DNA of 64,000 nucleotides, taken from the NCBI GenBank assembly GCA_003024785.1, contig PUQB01000194.1:161837-225836 (forward strand), read 5' to 3'. The stretch's first letter is position 1. Every line of letters begins with the position of its first letter. This document shows positions 11,711-23,850 of the stretch, piece after piece. Source of the stretch: Selaginella tamariscina. Taxonomy: Eukaryota > Streptophyta > Lycopodiopsida > Selaginellales > Selaginellaceae. The position numbers and the translations under genes are program-made. Under the pieces are notes generated by a model. That model did no database searches. It was given only the letters and a program-made list of their open reading frames with translations, and was not told where the DNA came from.

Positions 11711-11859
11711 TTGCAAATCCTCAAATTGGCTAGAGGTCTAAGATGCTCATGTTTTTCTCTCTGGTAGCCAAGATTAATCCTGTACCTTCCCATGTGTAGG
11801 ATATGACCTTAGTGTCTGAGGCAGTACAAGCTATAAGATTGACCGTGCCTATTCCTGTA

Positions 11860-13587
11860 TCAGTGTCAAAGGTTCTTCCTCAACATGATCCACCTCTTGT
11901 CAGTTCATCAGCACATTCGCAGGCTCTCCTCACTCCTGTGCATTCACGAACTTTCTTTCAATCTTATACACTCGTCAACATCAGTACAGGTTTTCCCTAA
12001 TCTTGCCTCTTTTCATTACTCTGCTTTTGTTCCATCCCCCAAGATCCTTCATCTTTTTCATTCACAACTCCCTCCTCCTCTCTGTGTTCTTACCACTACT
12101 ATGTATAAACTTGCCACTGATCCTGCTCCTTTTCATCATTTTGCTTTTCAAGTAACTCCTACATTCTCTTCTACCTCTCATATATCTGACTCTCCTGTTT
12201 TTCAATCTCCTTCTCCTTCTCAAACTTCTTCCTTGCCATCCAAGTATCACTCCTTTCAGGACGTTTTTGATAAGCACAAGGCTGCAGTTCTTCCTATTCA
12301 CAAGTCTTACGATTATCCTATCGATCTTGTGAAAGGAAAGACTCCACCGTTTGGACTGATTTATGCACTGTCACCTACAAAATTGGAGGTTCTTCGCCAA
12401 TACATCGAGGACAAGTTGGCATCCGACTTCATTTGTCACTCAAAGTCCCCTACAGGAGCACCTATCTTCTTTGTCAAGAAGAAAGATGGGAGTTTGTGTT
12501 TGGTTGTGAACTATAGGGGTTTGAATCAAGTCACCATCCCAAATCAGTACCCATTGCCATTAATCCCGGAACTTCGCGATTGGTTACGAGGAGCAAAAGT
12601 GTTCATGAAGATCGACTTACGAGGGGCTTACAATCTTGTATGGATTCGTCCAGGCGATGAGTGGAAGATTGCCTTTCGTACAAGGTATGGACACTTCGAG
12701 TATACGGTGATGCCTTTCGGACTTACAAATGCCCCAGTCGTGTTCCAACACATGGTGAACGACATCTTTCACAACTTCTTGGATCAATTTGTGGTGATCT
12801 AACTTGATGACATCCTGATTTTCTCTAAGGACCAGGCGGCACATGACAAGCATGTACGACTAGTTCTACAGAAGCTTTGTGAGCATAGCCTGTATGTGAA
12901 GTTGATGAAGTGTTTTTTCGACAGGGATACTGTGAAATTCTTGGGTTACATCGTCTCTCTTACCGGTGTCTCAATGGACATGCACAAGGTGAAGACTGTC
13001 ATGGACTGGGAGAGGCCTAAGTCTGTACGAGACGTACAATATTTCCTTGGTTTCGCAAATTTCTACAGGTGATTTATACATGACTTCTCCAAGTGCGTAC
13101 TTCCACTAACAAACTTGCCAAGTGCACAAGGGATTTATTTTGGTTTGACAAGGCGGAACATGCATTCACAGCACTTAAGGACGCCTTCATAACAGCTTCG
13201 ATTTTAGTACATCATGATCCTTCTCGTCCCTTCTTCGGAGAAGATAAGTTACTCCATCATGTAGCCTTTTACTCTCATAAGTTCCTTTCAGCAGAGATCA
13301 ATTATGAGATTTATGATAAGGTACTCAAGGTTATTGTGGATTTATTTGAGGAGTGGCGGCACTTCCTGAAAGGTGCTGTGCATCCTGTACAAGTTCTTAT
13401 GAATCACAAGAACTTGGAGTTTTTTCAAACAGCTCGAGTTCTCAAATGGCGACAGGCTAAGTGGGTGGAATTCCTATCACGTTTTTATTTTGTCATCGTT
13501 TATAGGCTTGGTTTTCGAAATGGCAAAGCGGATGCATTGTCTAGGCGCTTTGACCTTGCACCGACCCCGGGCGATCCTCTAAAGTAA
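11860..13587 (+). pseudogene. Element D reverse transcriptase and RNase H
   Basis: The open stretch 11885-12802 runs through a Pro/Ser-rich linker, then RT ([22 protein letters not shown]). A TAA falls two residues before the catalytic L-D-D-I-L-I-F-S at about 12802. RNase H follows at 13093-13587 (L-M-N-H-K-N-L-E-F, then R-N-G-K-A-D-A-L-S-R), in a shifted frame and with an internal deletion (the usual D-A-S-D-F-A-V-G stretch is missing). Confidence 0.85.
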
Positions 13588-13674
13588 GTGTTGTTGGGTC
13601 CTAATCGATTTCAGCTTGCAGCACTACAAGTTCATCAGGCTCCAGCAAATTCAACACTTTTATAGGGCATCCAT

Positions 13675-15008
13675 TTGCAATTGGCTACAGCGACTTGGCA
13701 AAAAATGTGTTCTCACACATTAGTTCTGACATCGCAAGCTCCTCTTCCTCTAGTTCTCGTACAGATTACAAATTGTTTGCCATACAAGACAGACTCTTGT
13801 ACCAAGAAGGTCTTATGTACATTCCTATTGGTGTTTACAGGACTCGTGTGGTACATGATTGTTATGATACCTTGGCTATAGGACATTCTGGTGTGGCCAA
13901 GACAGTTGAGTTGGTGACTCGCAACTATTGGTGGCCTGGGTTGCGAGGTTTTGTAGAAAAGTTTGTATGGAGTTGTGACACATATAATAGGTCAAAGATG
14001 CCTTGTCATGCGCCCTCTAGTCTTCTTCGTCCTCTTCTTATTCCCTCTGCTCCTTAGAGATCTATTTCTATGGATTTCCTCATAGATCTTCCTCCTTGTG
14101 GATTTGATGCAATTCTTGTGGTGGTTGACCGTTTCACCAAATAAGCTCATTTCGTACCATGTAACAAGACGGCTACAAGCCAGACAACTGCTGAGTTGGT
14201 GATCTGCGAAGTGTTCCAACATCATGGTCTTCTTAAGTGCATTGTTTTTTATCGAGGCCCACAATTCATGTCCAGATTTTGGTGAGAATTTCTCCAAAGT
14301 TTACAAATTAAAGTGGATCTTTCTTCAAAATATCATCCGCAAACTAATGGACAGTTAGAACACACGATTTAGACCTTGGAGTAATATTTTCATTACTTCA
14401 TCAGTTATCAACATGACAACTAGTTGGACCTTTTTCATATGGCGGAGTTTGCTTACAACAACTCCGTTCACGCATCTACAAACCAAACACCTTTTCTTTA
14501 CTCTTATAGGCTACCATTCACGTTTTGACTTTGCTTTTCATGCTTCTCCTTCTTCCGCTCTTGCAATACAGGATCGTTTCCAGCATTTTCGTCAGGTATA
14601 GGATAATCTTCGAATTTATCTTCAGCAGGCACAAGAACGGTATAAGCATCATGCTGATGCTCATCGTCAATCGCACCTGCATACAAGATTGGTGATCTCG
14701 TGTGGCTTCTTCATCGGCATATTCGCACCAACATGCCTTCTTTTAAGTTGAATTTTCAACGATTGGGCCCTTACAGGATTGCGATTGAGGTCAATCCTGT
14801 AGCTTTCCAACTAGAGTTACCATTTAATATGAAACTTCATCATGTATTTCACACCTCTTTGTTGGAAGCGTATCATCCTTCTTTTTTTCTTGGTCGTGCT
14901 TCTTCTCCTCCCTCTTATGTGGTCATTGACAATGAACCTGAGTACGAAGTTATAGCCATCCTTGATTCTCATCTTCATTGCCACCAGCTTCAATACTTGA
15001 TAGATTGA
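13675..15008 (+). pseudogene. Element D integrase and chromodomain-like C-terminus
   Basis: 13695-14057 has the integrase HHCC region (G-H-S-G, N-Y-W-W-P-G, S-C-D-T). The catalytic core follows with stops (D-F-L-I-D-L-P near 14075). 14700-15008 carries the C-terminal module (G-P-Y-R-I, H-H-V-F-H-T-S-L-L-E-A-Y-H and a V-x-A-I-L-D-S motif), the usual gypsy chromodomain position. Several frame breaks occur. Confidence 0.8.
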
Positions 15009-15152
15009 AAAGGTTATTTGTTTATCGATCGCACTTAGGAACCTGCATTCAATTTATTCTATGCTTTTTCCAAAGTTGCTGCCTTTCCATTGACGTTATC
15101 CTGCTAAACCAAGTCCCAGGACTCGTGGAACTCGTCCTTAAGGAGGAGGTGC

Positions 15153-15547
15153 TATCACAACTCGATACAGAATACATGATACAACCTACATGATACAAAA
15201 TACAAGATACGGGATACAGGATATGCCTATAAGATATACTTACAGGATATACCAACAGGATATACCAATAGGATATGATAACATGATATGCTTACAAGAT
15301 ATACCTACAGGATAAAGGACATTATTTTTAGCTCATGCCTAGATTAGCTCCTAGAGTATTATTTTTAACTTATGCCTAGATTAGCTCTTGGAGTTGTGAG
15401 TATAAAAGTTCTGACTTAATTGTTGTATAATCAATTACTATCAACACCAGTCATTCTATAATCATTATTGTTATGTTCCTTGCTCTTACCTTGCTTTTGA
15501 AGTTAAGCCTCCTTGTTCTTATTATGCTCTTAGGTCGTGGCTTGACA
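15153..15547 (+). repeat. 3' LTR of element D
   Basis: It follows the purine tract AAGGAGGAGGTGC, starts TATCACAACTCG (the first G apparently mutated, compare TGTCACAACCCG in the element at 59215) and ends GGTCGTGGCTTGACA, 395 bp. It carries the same CAGGATAT-type internal repeats as the 5' LTR. Confidence 0.88.
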
Positions 15548-15552
15548 AACAT
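15548..15552. repeat. Right target-site duplication of element D (AACAT)
   Basis: A perfect copy of the 9868-9872 pentamer. Confidence 0.9.
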
Positions 15553-15682
15553 CATAGTCCACTTGCCTATGGAAAAGAGTTTGCAGTTCCTTCGTGAGAG
15601 CTGCCTGATTCCACACAGGTGCATCCTCATCAACTCCACAATTCTCCCACCAATACTTTGGATTAGGCACATAATCTGACAT
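15548..15682 (-). pseudogene. Element C gag N-terminus
   Basis: The minus strand starts ATG at 15682: M-S-D-Y-V-P-N-P-K-Y-W-W-E-N-C, ending H-R-Q-V-D-Y-D-V at the insertion point. Removing element D and one AACAT copy continues in frame into E-Y-Q-E-E-F-G-R at 9867. This proves the nesting order. Confidence 0.8.
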
Positions 15683-15724
15683 GATATTTACTCAACATAG
15701 TAAAATAAGGTTATCTTAACCCAA

Positions 15725-15736
15725 GCTCTAATACCA
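15725..15736 (-). other. Primer binding site of element C (tRNA-iMet type)
   Basis: The minus strand reads TGGTATTAGAGC, one base from TGGTATCAGAGC. It lies three bases from an LTR terminus (GTGTAACA) and about 40 bp upstream of the gag ATG. Confidence 0.8.
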
Positions 15737-15739
15737 AGC

Positions 15740-16450
15740 TGTTACACTCCTATGACACCGTACCTGGATGCTACCTAACTCATTGCCCAACCTTAGAGCA
15801 CTTTAGCTCACCCCCAAGTTGCAACAAGTTGGACTCCACTCCCAAAAACACGCAACTTCAACTGCTTTTTAAAATTAGGGTCTCCCTAATTAAGGCCTCT
15901 TTAAAACATGATTAACTTAAGCACAAGATCAATCACAGTCAACTTTTGACAAGACAGTGTACCAACGTCCAAGTGTAACAAGATTAGAATACACTAATGA
16001 TAATTTAATTTTAAAATTATATATATACTTCAAACTATATGTGAAGTACAAAATATCAAGGGTACTATGTAACTTAATTTGAAGTTTAAATCATGTTAAC
16101 AGTGATGATGTTTATATTTACATTAATAACACATATATACTAAGTATGTTCCACTCTATTTATAAGTCTATCTAGTACCTTTAGGACCTAATTAACTTAT
16201 CTCTAAGCTCTTAGGTTTACCCATGCAAATTTATTTACTTAATAACATTTTTAATAAAATAACCTTTTATTTATTTAATAATTTTTGTTAAATAACCTTT
16301 TTAACTAAATAACGTTACTTAACCGTCGGATATGAATTTAAGATTTAAGTGGCTGTTGATTTAGGATTTAAGGTGACCGTCGATTTAGAATTTACATTTA
16401 CATTGGATATGAGTTCCATAGGGCGTCCATTCGTTCGTGACACAGACACA
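15740..16450 (-). repeat. 5' LTR of element C, outer boundary unresolved
   Basis: The inner end is defined by the PBS at 15725-15736. The sequence to the right is non-coding. No matching second LTR is in the window, so the outer end is a guess. Confidence 0.35.
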
Positions 16451-17594
16451 AACACACAATAAACTTATTATATAATATTATGTTTCTGTATATACTGGAC
16501 TCCAAATAAATTATGCTGCATAATGATATAAGCTGGTATCTAATATAAAATTTAATAAATTATATGACACATTGAGAATGAGGATAAAAATGCCAATATC
16601 ATTTAGATTAGTAAATAAGTTCCTCCTGCTTGTTTAGCAATGATACAGGCAGAAATAATGCCATTGGCACTGTCATCTCAAGAATAAAATGTTCATAAGA
16701 TGACAACTGCAGTTTCTACTTCTAAATACTGCAAGCAGTTCCCAACATTGTATATATGTAAGGAGTACCCCTGCAAGTTGAAATGGATTTTGATTTGTAT
16801 ATATGCAAGGACCTTGAGCCCGACTTCCACAACCATAGGTAAGTAATTTCCCTTGTTAACCTTCTTCTACAACGTAAGTGATATAACACCGCACATATTC
16901 ACGTGTATGTGATTTAAGGCAGTTAAGATATATTTTAATAAAATTTATTTAAAAAATTCTGTTATATACACACCTTTATATGTCTGATTAAGTTACTTAC
17001 CTTTGGTGAATGGTAATATTGGTATTGGTTATTGTACTAAATTTTAAATGACCTACGAGAGGGTTAAAATTAGACTTTCTAGATGACCCTAATTAAAAAA
17101 AAACGAACAGTCCAACAAACAAACGAGCAACCTGGATTCCTTTTATTTTAAATATAAGATATTATAAAATATTTTAAAGTTTTAATATTATTTCTTTAAC
17201 ATGAGTTTTATTATTATTTTACTTTAAATAAAAAATCTAAGGGTATAATTTGATAATGCACTATGAGGCATAAATTTTAGATTGTAAGTCTATTCATATT
17301 AAATAATAAACATAGTTTCTATTCATTCATTTGATAGTAAGAATTTAAATATTTAAGTAATAATTTATATTTATGGTGGATATTAATGATGAAATAAATC
17401 CTGTAAATATACTTCAATTAGATTTTATTTTAAACTTAAACTTTATTTAATAGTAAAATAATTAAAATATCTTAATAGTATTTTATGATTTAAATACCGA
17501 TGATAAAATAGGATATGTGTTAATTGGATGGTTTAGATTTATTTGAATGTTAAAGCCAGTTACAAAAATTTAATTATAAAAAATAAAATATTCA
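16451..17594. other. AT-rich non-coding stretch
   Basis: High A+T with no sustained reading frame, no recognisable domain and no clear repeat ends. I see nothing to annotate. Confidence 0.5.
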
Positions 17595-18330
17595 TTAAAG
17601 TACCACTTGTCTTCATTTAAGGTGTTAGCCCTAGACATACACGCACGCATACTCCCTTGTTTACTATACCAAACTTCAAAAATTGTGTATATAATACAGA
17701 ATACACAGGTGTAAATATTCTGGTTACTATGACATTTCATATTTTATGGTGGTGAATGACTCATTCAATTTTCTTACAAAATCAGTAAAGATAACAATGA
17801 ATGTCTTCTTACTATAACAATGACAATGTCTTTCTCTCTCCCTCCCTCTCTCTCTACAAGGGCACAGACACATGTGTATGTTTATATATCTACATGCACA
17901 CATAAATATACCAATCACAAAACAATACTTCAAGCATTTGTATGCTGTTATCAACCCAACACGTTGATGACTTATCATTTCTACACACTGCATGTATGTT
18001 AGTTATACATCCATATATAATAGACACGCACACATAACACTAATGACTTCAAATTTTATTCGACACATACGTGTTTATTTTAAATATGCATATTAAAATG
18101 GAATTACGTAAATCTAATATAATAGACATATATGTGCATTAAATAGTGCATAAATTCTATTTAAAGATGATTATTATATGAGACCAAAATATACTAATAT
18201 TCTAATATATTATATATTAATTTAATGTACAATATAAAATATGTACGTATACAATTTAAATTAAGTGTGAAAACGTGGAACTTTCAACAATCAATATAGG
18301 TTAATAAATTAAAAAATAAAATGAGCAATG
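17595..18330 (+). repeat. Duplicated block, inverted copy at 31100-31890
   Basis: The stretch ATTAAAGTACCACTT, ACACGCACGCATACTCCC, CATTTGTATGCTGTTATCA and AAACGTGGAACTTTCAACAA matches the reverse complement of 31100-31890. Its right part also matches 24150-24560 directly. It includes CT and CA microsatellite patches. The copy at 31.8 kb continues into a thaumatin-like relic; this one does not. Confidence 0.8.
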
Positions 18331-19004
18331 GATTGGAAGCCAAGTCCCGTGTGTACGAAGGACATTATGGTTTAGCACTGTGGGATTCTTGTAAAGTTTG
18401 TAATAAGCCTAATCGATATATTTGCCGGGAATGAACAATAAAAAAATATACTTTAAAAGTTGGTAATGAATACGACACTCATGCAGCCAAAATATGAGAC
18501 CTTCCTAAGATAAGTTAAATAGGATGAATTATCAACATTGAGGTTAAATATGTGCAGCAAGTATATTTCATTTAAGGACATAAGTATGAATGGGATATTT
18601 AAAATATTAGGAGATGCAAGTGATAAAGATAAAGCATACTCCCCTTTAATAAATAGTCCCGCCAAGGACTTAGAATATACTTAATTTTACACTACACATG
18701 TAATCAAATATAAATATTTTAGTACATATGTAACTACAGCAGCGTGAGATGGGATGCCCTCTATTCCACAAAATTGTAAACCGTCCTATGTTAATTTTAA
18801 TTACATTTACTAATTTCACACAAAGAAAAGAAAACCCAACGGAGTCGAAGGAAGGGTGACTTGTTGGTTATCCCTAAGGACATTAAAGTTCAGTAATGTA
18901 GGTTCGATTTTTGTGAAGTTTTTAAATATACTTCATTGCCCATGTTTTCCATTAAATTCAAATTATTTATTTAGCATGATGATAAAAAGCAGTCTTGGTA
19001 ATAC
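18331..19004. other. Non-coding 3' flank of the LRR gene
   Basis: 18640-18800 matches 24945-25060 (shared CTACAGCAGCGTG(A/G)GATGGGAT). 18860-19004 matches the downstream flank of the second LRR copy at 28010-28170. No gene is seen. Confidence 0.6.
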
Positions 19005-21698
19005 TTAACGACCCTGTTCCCAGTTGTTGAGAACACTTGGGGATGCACTTGATTCAGATGACCACCATTTGAGCCTCTTTGACCGCCATTGGAGCCTCGT
19101 TGAACCAAGCATATTTCTGTAACCATTCCGTACGTGTATAAAGAAGAGTCTCCAGTCCATGAAAACAATCCCTGAAAATCCCAGAACGAACCCCACAACA
19201 GCTCCTATGCAAATTCCCCATGGAGAGGCATTACGGATCAACCATGTATCTCGCTTCTCTTCATTCTTGGGTTCAACACTAACGGAACAAGTTGGTAACG
19301 GATTTGATCCACAAAGATTGTTACCTTGAAACGATGAGGCTGGGAACCTGGAGATAAATGTGGGGTTCAATACCACGTTCCCACTCAAATGATTATTTGA
19401 TACATTGAAGCTACTAAGACGATCCAAGTTTGCTATATCTCCCGGAAGATTGCCTTGAAGGGCATTGCTGGACAAGTCAAGCGATTCAAGGTTAACAAGA
19501 TTATCAAATCCAGAAGGTATGTTCCCAGTAAACTTGTTGAACGACAGATTCAGATACTTCATGAGCACGAGTTCCCCAAGCACTCGAGGAATACCACCCT
19601 CCAGGAAATTTTTAGAAACGTCAAAGACAGTCAGGTCATTGATGAACTCGGAATAGTTCAGCGTGGTGCCTTTCACAGTAATCTGAAACTCCGTACCCCC
19701 GGGACATTCAGGACACTCTAGTCCAGGAATGTTGTGCCACCCTTCACCATCTTTTGTACTGTTCTTGAAGCCTGTCAGTTGCCCAACACTCTCTGGGATG
19801 CCACCAACTAAGACGTTATCGGACATATCAGCTACCTTGAGCTTTTTCAAGTTGGAAATGCAGCTGGGGATTCTGCCTCCAAGCTTGTTGTGTGCTACCG
19901 ACATGAGTATTAAGGAAGTCCAGTTGCATATACTCTCAGGAAAATTACCAGAGAATGCGTTTCCCCTAAAGTTGGCAATCTTAACATTCATCATGTTTGA
20001 GCTCAACATTTTTGATAAATCTCCTTCAAACCTGTTGTTAGAAACATCCAAGTGAACAAACCTTGGAAGGCGACCAAAATCCATATTGAGACTGCGAAGT
20101 CCATTGTGTGCAACTTTCAGAATGGAAAGACTCGAACAGTTGTTAAGAGCGGCAGGCACTTCACCGGTCAACTTATTGTATGACAAGTCCATGTAGTAGA
20201 GCTGGGAGGCATTACCAAGAGCAGGAATTTCACCAGAGAATTCATTTCTTGACAGGTCCAGCGTCCAAAGCTCGGGTGAGCTCTCGAGACACTTCGTGAT
20301 TCCTCCAGTCAACAAGTTGCTAGACAGGTCCAACTTGTATATGGATGTGAGTGTGCAGTTAGGAGGAAGAGAACCTGAGAGATTGTTTCTTGCAAGATCT
20401 AGAGTGGAAAGGTGGCCCATCTGAAAATACTCTGGGGGTATCGAACCGGTCAGCTTGTTGGTGGAGGCCATCAAATTCTCCAATTTGTTAAGCTTTGATA
20501 ATTCTGGAGGCAAGCTGCCTGTGAGATTGTTCACTCCTAGATCAACGTGAGTTAAGTTGACGCAAGAAGATAACGAGCTGGGAACCTGTCCTCCTATGTG
20601 GTTGAATGCAATATCAAGGAACGTCAGGGCTTGCATAGACTCACCAATGCTTGCCGGTAGGGTACCATCAAGATTATTCTTGTAAATATCCAACTGAGTC
20701 GCATGTGAACATTGAAGAATGGATTCTGGGATTCTATTGCTTAAGCTGTTCTCTCCAAGCAATATATTAAGCAATGAACATGTGCTTTCAAACTCGGGAA
20801 TCACACCGCTGATGTTGTTCCCATGTACGTTAAATCTGGTCAAGGATGGCAATTGCTTGAAAGTCTCTACAGGAAGCTGACCAATTATGTTATTGAACTC
20901 TAAGTTGAGCTCAAGCAGTTTCTCAGTCGCCACAAAACCTGTTCCAAATTCAAAAGAGATCAAAGAGTTACTCTGCATGAACAAGTGCGTGAGGTTGTTC
21001 TTCATGAGGAAAGTAGGAACACCTCCAGTCAACTCGTTTGCTCGTAAGTCCACTGCTTCTAAACTTGTACAATCTTCCAAGCCTGTTGGGACTGGCCCCT
21101 CCAAGAGGTTGTAGCTGAGATCCAATTGTTTCAGCCTCGTGAGTTTTCCCAAAGAAGCCGGAATTGTGCCAATTAGACGATTCCAGGAAAGACTCAGTGT
21201 CTCCAGACTTGTACAGTTGCCTAAGCTTGGTGGAATGTTCCCAGTGAGCAGGTTGTCACTTGCATCAAAGAAATTGAGCTTCTGCAGTCGGCCAAGCGAG
21301 TCAGGAATGTTCCCTCCAAGGAGGAGATTTCCCATGAGATTCAGTCTTTGCAACCTCTGGCAGTTGCTGAGTGTTTCTGGTATCTCTCCAGCAAACAAGT
21401 TGCTTGATAAGTCGAGCTCTTCGAGGGAAAAGAGGGACCCCAAAGAGGAAGTTATTGTGCCCTTCAACACCAAATCGTTACCTTGGAGACGAATAGATGT
21501 GATATGGCTTTCTTTGTCACACGTTATCCCTGTCCAGTTGCACAAGTTAGTATTTGAGTTCCAATTTGCCAATACATCCGTGGTGCTTCTGTTCCATGGA
21601 GGAGAGTAAGTCTTCACGTTTCTCTTGAATTCCAGGAGCACATCAAGTTCTTCGCAAGCTGCTAAAACAAAATGTAAAATGAGAAAGAGGAACTTCAT
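19005..21698 (-). CDS. LRR receptor-like protein (RLP), no kinase domain
   Basis: The predicted 897-residue single-exon protein probably acts as a plasma-membrane receptor with an extracellular leucine-rich-repeat ectodomain. I place the start at the ATG at 21698 because it begins a signal peptide (MKFLFLILHFVLAA). An in-frame upstream extension to 21809 lacks one. The N-terminal cap has the usual paired-cysteine pattern (N-L-C-N-W-T-G-I-T-C). About two dozen plant-type repeats (L-x2-L-x-L-x2-N-x-L-x-G-x-I-P) follow, broken near residue 680 by an island-like segment with E-C-P-E-C-P-G-G-T. A membrane helix (I-C-I-G-A-V-V-G-F-V-L-G-F) precedes a basic tail of about 50 residues without kinase motifs. 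RLPs usually signal through partner kinases; the ligand is unknown. A broken duplicate lies at 28170-30769. Confidence 0.9.
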   Translation of the reverse strand: MKFLFLILHFVLAACEELDVLLEFKRNVKTYSPPWNRSTTDVLANWNSNTNLCNWTGITCDKESHITSIRLQGNDLVLKGTITSSLGSLFSLEELDLSSNLFAGEIPETLSNCQRLQRLNLMGNLLLGGNIPDSLGRLQKLNFFDASDNLLTGNIPPSLGNCTSLETLSLSWNRLIGTIPASLGKLTRLKQLDLSYNLLEGPVPTGLEDCTSLEAVDLRANELTGGVPTFLMKNNLTHLFMQSNSLISFEFGTGFVATEKLLELNLEFNNIIGQLPVETFKQLPSLTRFNVHGNNISGVIPEFESTCSLLNILLGENSLSNRIPESILQCSHATQLDIYKNNLDGTLPASIGESMQALTFLDIAFNHIGGQVPSSLSSCVNLTHVDLGVNNLTGSLPPELSKLNKLENLMASTNKLTGSIPPEYFQMGHLSTLDLARNNLSGSLPPNCTLTSIYKLDLSSNLLTGGITKCLESSPELWTLDLSRNEFSGEIPALGNASQLYYMDLSYNKLTGEVPAALNNCSSLSILKVAHNGLRSLNMDFGRLPRFVHLDVSNNRFEGDLSKMLSSNMMNVKIANFRGNAFSGNFPESICNWTSLILMSVAHNKLGGRIPSCISNLKKLKVADMSDNVLVGGIPESVGQLTGFKNSTKDGEGWHNIPGLECPECPGGTEFQITVKGTTLNYSEFINDLTVFDVSKNFLEGGIPRVLGELVLMKYLNLSFNKFTGNIPSGFDNLVNLESLDLSSNALQGNLPGDIANLDRLSSFNVSNNHLSGNVVLNPTFISRFPASSFQGNNLCGSNPLPTCSVSVEPKNEEKRDTWLIRNASPWGICIGAVVGFVLGFSGIVFMDWRLFFIHVRNGYRNMLGSTRLQWRSKRLKWWSSESSASPSVLNNWEQGR

Positions 21699-22674
21699 CT
21701 TGGAGAATGTATGCCCGATTGAATCTTCCCTACTGCAAATAGTAGTCAACATGCATGTAGGTGGTGTGTTGGCACACACACAATCAAGTTTGAAGCATTG
21801 AATTTGCACATTAGTGTTTGCCGTGTCTTATGCTCAGGAGACTTAAAAAGTATGTCCATGAGCCATATGGTTTTATAAACCATAAATTAAAATAAAATCA
21901 GGTGGGTCATGCACGTGAGCATAATCTTGTTGATCCATCTTTAAATAGACTTAAAAGTTAATACATGTAAGAAGGTTACAGTATGAGACTGAAATGACGT
22001 TTATAGTCCACATATATACATTAATGTTTGCCGTGTCTTGTGCTCCGAGGAGTCTTGGGAGACTTGAAAAGTATTTCCCTTGACTTGACATATTTGCAAA
22101 GAGAGAGTCGTGCAAGTTTATAAACTATAAAATAAAATAAAATCAGGTGGGTCACGCACGTATATTAGTACATCTAATAACAGGAGATGGATTCTCCATG
22201 TATTTCAAATGTGAGACTTAACACACCCCACTCGTATATACGTATGCCAGATAAATGGGATTTAGAAGCTCTGTATCCATGCTCCACCATTCCTCGTCTA
22301 AACTACGGAGTATGAGAAGAGGCTGATAGACTGACCAAGTATTTTCTTACTTCTAGAATAGTTGAATATTCAGTATGTGTTAAAAAACCTAAAAAAAGAA
22401 AAGAAAAACAAATTGCTTTTCAATAATGTTGGTTGAAAACTGCAAATATCACCTCTTAAACAAACAAGGTGATTACATAATTTAAAACATGATTTGTTAT
22501 GTTTTTTGAAGTCCTCCCACATCCAAAAATCATAAATATGTACCATATATACTATCATACCTGACTGAACACTTCCTCACCTTTGCCCCTATTAATGCAT
22601 GAAACATGAACAACCTCTATAATCAATTAATATGGTTGGTTCATGTGCTCTTTGACGATTGTAAATGAAGTCTT
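21699..22674. promoter_or_regulatory. Upstream region of the LRR gene with internal repeats
   Basis: This non-coding region contains two related blocks at about 21820-21920 and 22019-22160. Both have TTTGCCGTGTCTT(A/G)TGCTC, GGAGACTT and AAATCAGGTGGGTCA. A third relative lies at 30895-31060 upstream of the broken LRR copy. Promoter role is inferred from position only. Confidence 0.4.
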
Positions 22675-23850
22675 CCGTGCGTGTGTGCATAAATTGATTC
22701 ATGTATCTTTTGCTTGTTAGTCTGAGGATTGGGGCGTGGATGAGCTGATCGTGGAGGCAATTAGAATGGAGGTCAATCGTTAAGGCAAGAGTGTCTACTT
22801 AACCACAGGCTTTAACATTATTGTAATGAAGTTTGTCTACAAAGGCAAAATCTCTCTCTCTCTCTCTCTCACACACACAACCTGTACATACGTATATATG
22901 TGAAGTTACTTGAGTGATTACACTAAAGATGAGAACTGATATGTGAATGAATCGAGTTTTGTCCAATATCCATAGACTGCCCAGTTCTGCCAGCCATACC
23001 ATCCATCGGTCTTGAAAAAACCTTCGCCATCGAAGCTCACGCCTGTAAACTCCACACCATTGATAACTGTACTGTTGCATATTGTAACAGATGCATTTCG
23101 GTCGTACTCTTTTTTTTCCCACCCGTTAGTTGTCCTCCAGACAACAACATTCCCATGTACATTGCATTTGTGCGCAAACTTCAAAACGGGCTCGTCCCAA
23201 TAGGGTTTACCTGTATAACATGTTACTGTATGTATACATATGATATCTTGTTAAAGCTACACAAATATCTGGCAGTGGAAGTAAACACTATGGGTTAAAG
23301 TTATATATACACACTCGTATTTTTCACACATACTCTCTCTTTAAAACAATATGACATGTTACTGTATGCTGTACGCATACACAATGTAAAAATGAATTAT
23401 ATGAAGATTATAAATTTTACCATTACAAGTCAAGCAAAGGATCGATGCAACTGCAAACTTGATCCAGATTGAGATTTTCCCCATTTGAACACTCTGTTGC
23501 ATGAACAGTGCTTACCCTTGAAACGCCCTCTCTTTCACGTCCAAAATTGACAAATAATACGAATATGCACGTCTGTATCGAAGAAAACAAGTCAAGAATC
23601 AAAAGGTGATACCGTGATACTATTCCGCTTCAAGAAGTCTGTCTGACTGATGTGGCAGCATAAAAGCATTTCAAGTATTATCTTCATAACGAAGAAAATA
23701 AGTTAAGAATCAAAATGTGATACTTTTCCGCTTCAAAAAGTCTGTTTGACTGACGTGATAACATAAAATGTTCTAAATATTGTTTTGAAAATTCCTTCTT
23801 TGTAATAAGTCTGATAAACAATTTTACTTGTAATAAATAATAAAACCTTT
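22675..23850. repeat. Duplicated block, inverted copy at 32520-33715
   Basis: This ~1.1-kb block containing the small secreted-protein gene is the reverse complement of 32520-33715, including flanking words such as GATTGGGGCGTGGATGAGCT. Its upstream part has an internal ~115-bp duplication (CCGCTTCAAGAAGTCTGT at about 23626, CCGCTTCAAAAAGTCTGT at about 23728), also seen in the other copy. Confidence 0.85.
22918..23484 (-). CDS. Small secreted protein of unknown family, two exons
   Basis: Exon 1 is 23484-23421, encoding MGKISIWIKFAVASILCLTC plus N-G, a signal peptide. The intron is 23420-23211 (GT...CAG, 210 bp, phase 1). Exon 2 is 23210-22918. The joined product is about 118 residues, of which roughly 96 would be mature. 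It has few cysteines (H-K-C-N-V-H-G, T-I-C-N-S-T) and many aromatic residues and glycines (F-F-K-T-D-G-W-Y-G-W-Q-N-W). I do not recognise the family. The inverted copy at 32.9-33.4 kb is frameshifted in both exons, so this is the only potentially functional copy here. Its signal peptide, small size and neighbours (a receptor-like gene and a thaumatin-like relic) fit a secreted or apoplastic role, an inference only. Confidence 0.65.

Larger units (their letters stand above)
9873..15547 (+). mobile_element. Complete Ty3/gypsy element D (5675 bp) with TSD
   Basis: LTRs at 9873-10271 and 15153-15547 flank gag, protease, RT, RNase H, integrase and a chromodomain-like tail, in gypsy/chromovirus order. 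The 5-bp duplication AACAT shows it inserted into the gag gene of element C. Stops and frameshifts in every domain make it non-autonomous as read. The minus-strand element at 58734-64000 is the same family. Confidence 0.92.

Noticed and set aside
21139..21609. A 156-codon frame on + opposite the LRR gene (also at 30210-30680)
   Set aside because: It is the antisense shadow of the leucine-rich repeats and has no independent motif.
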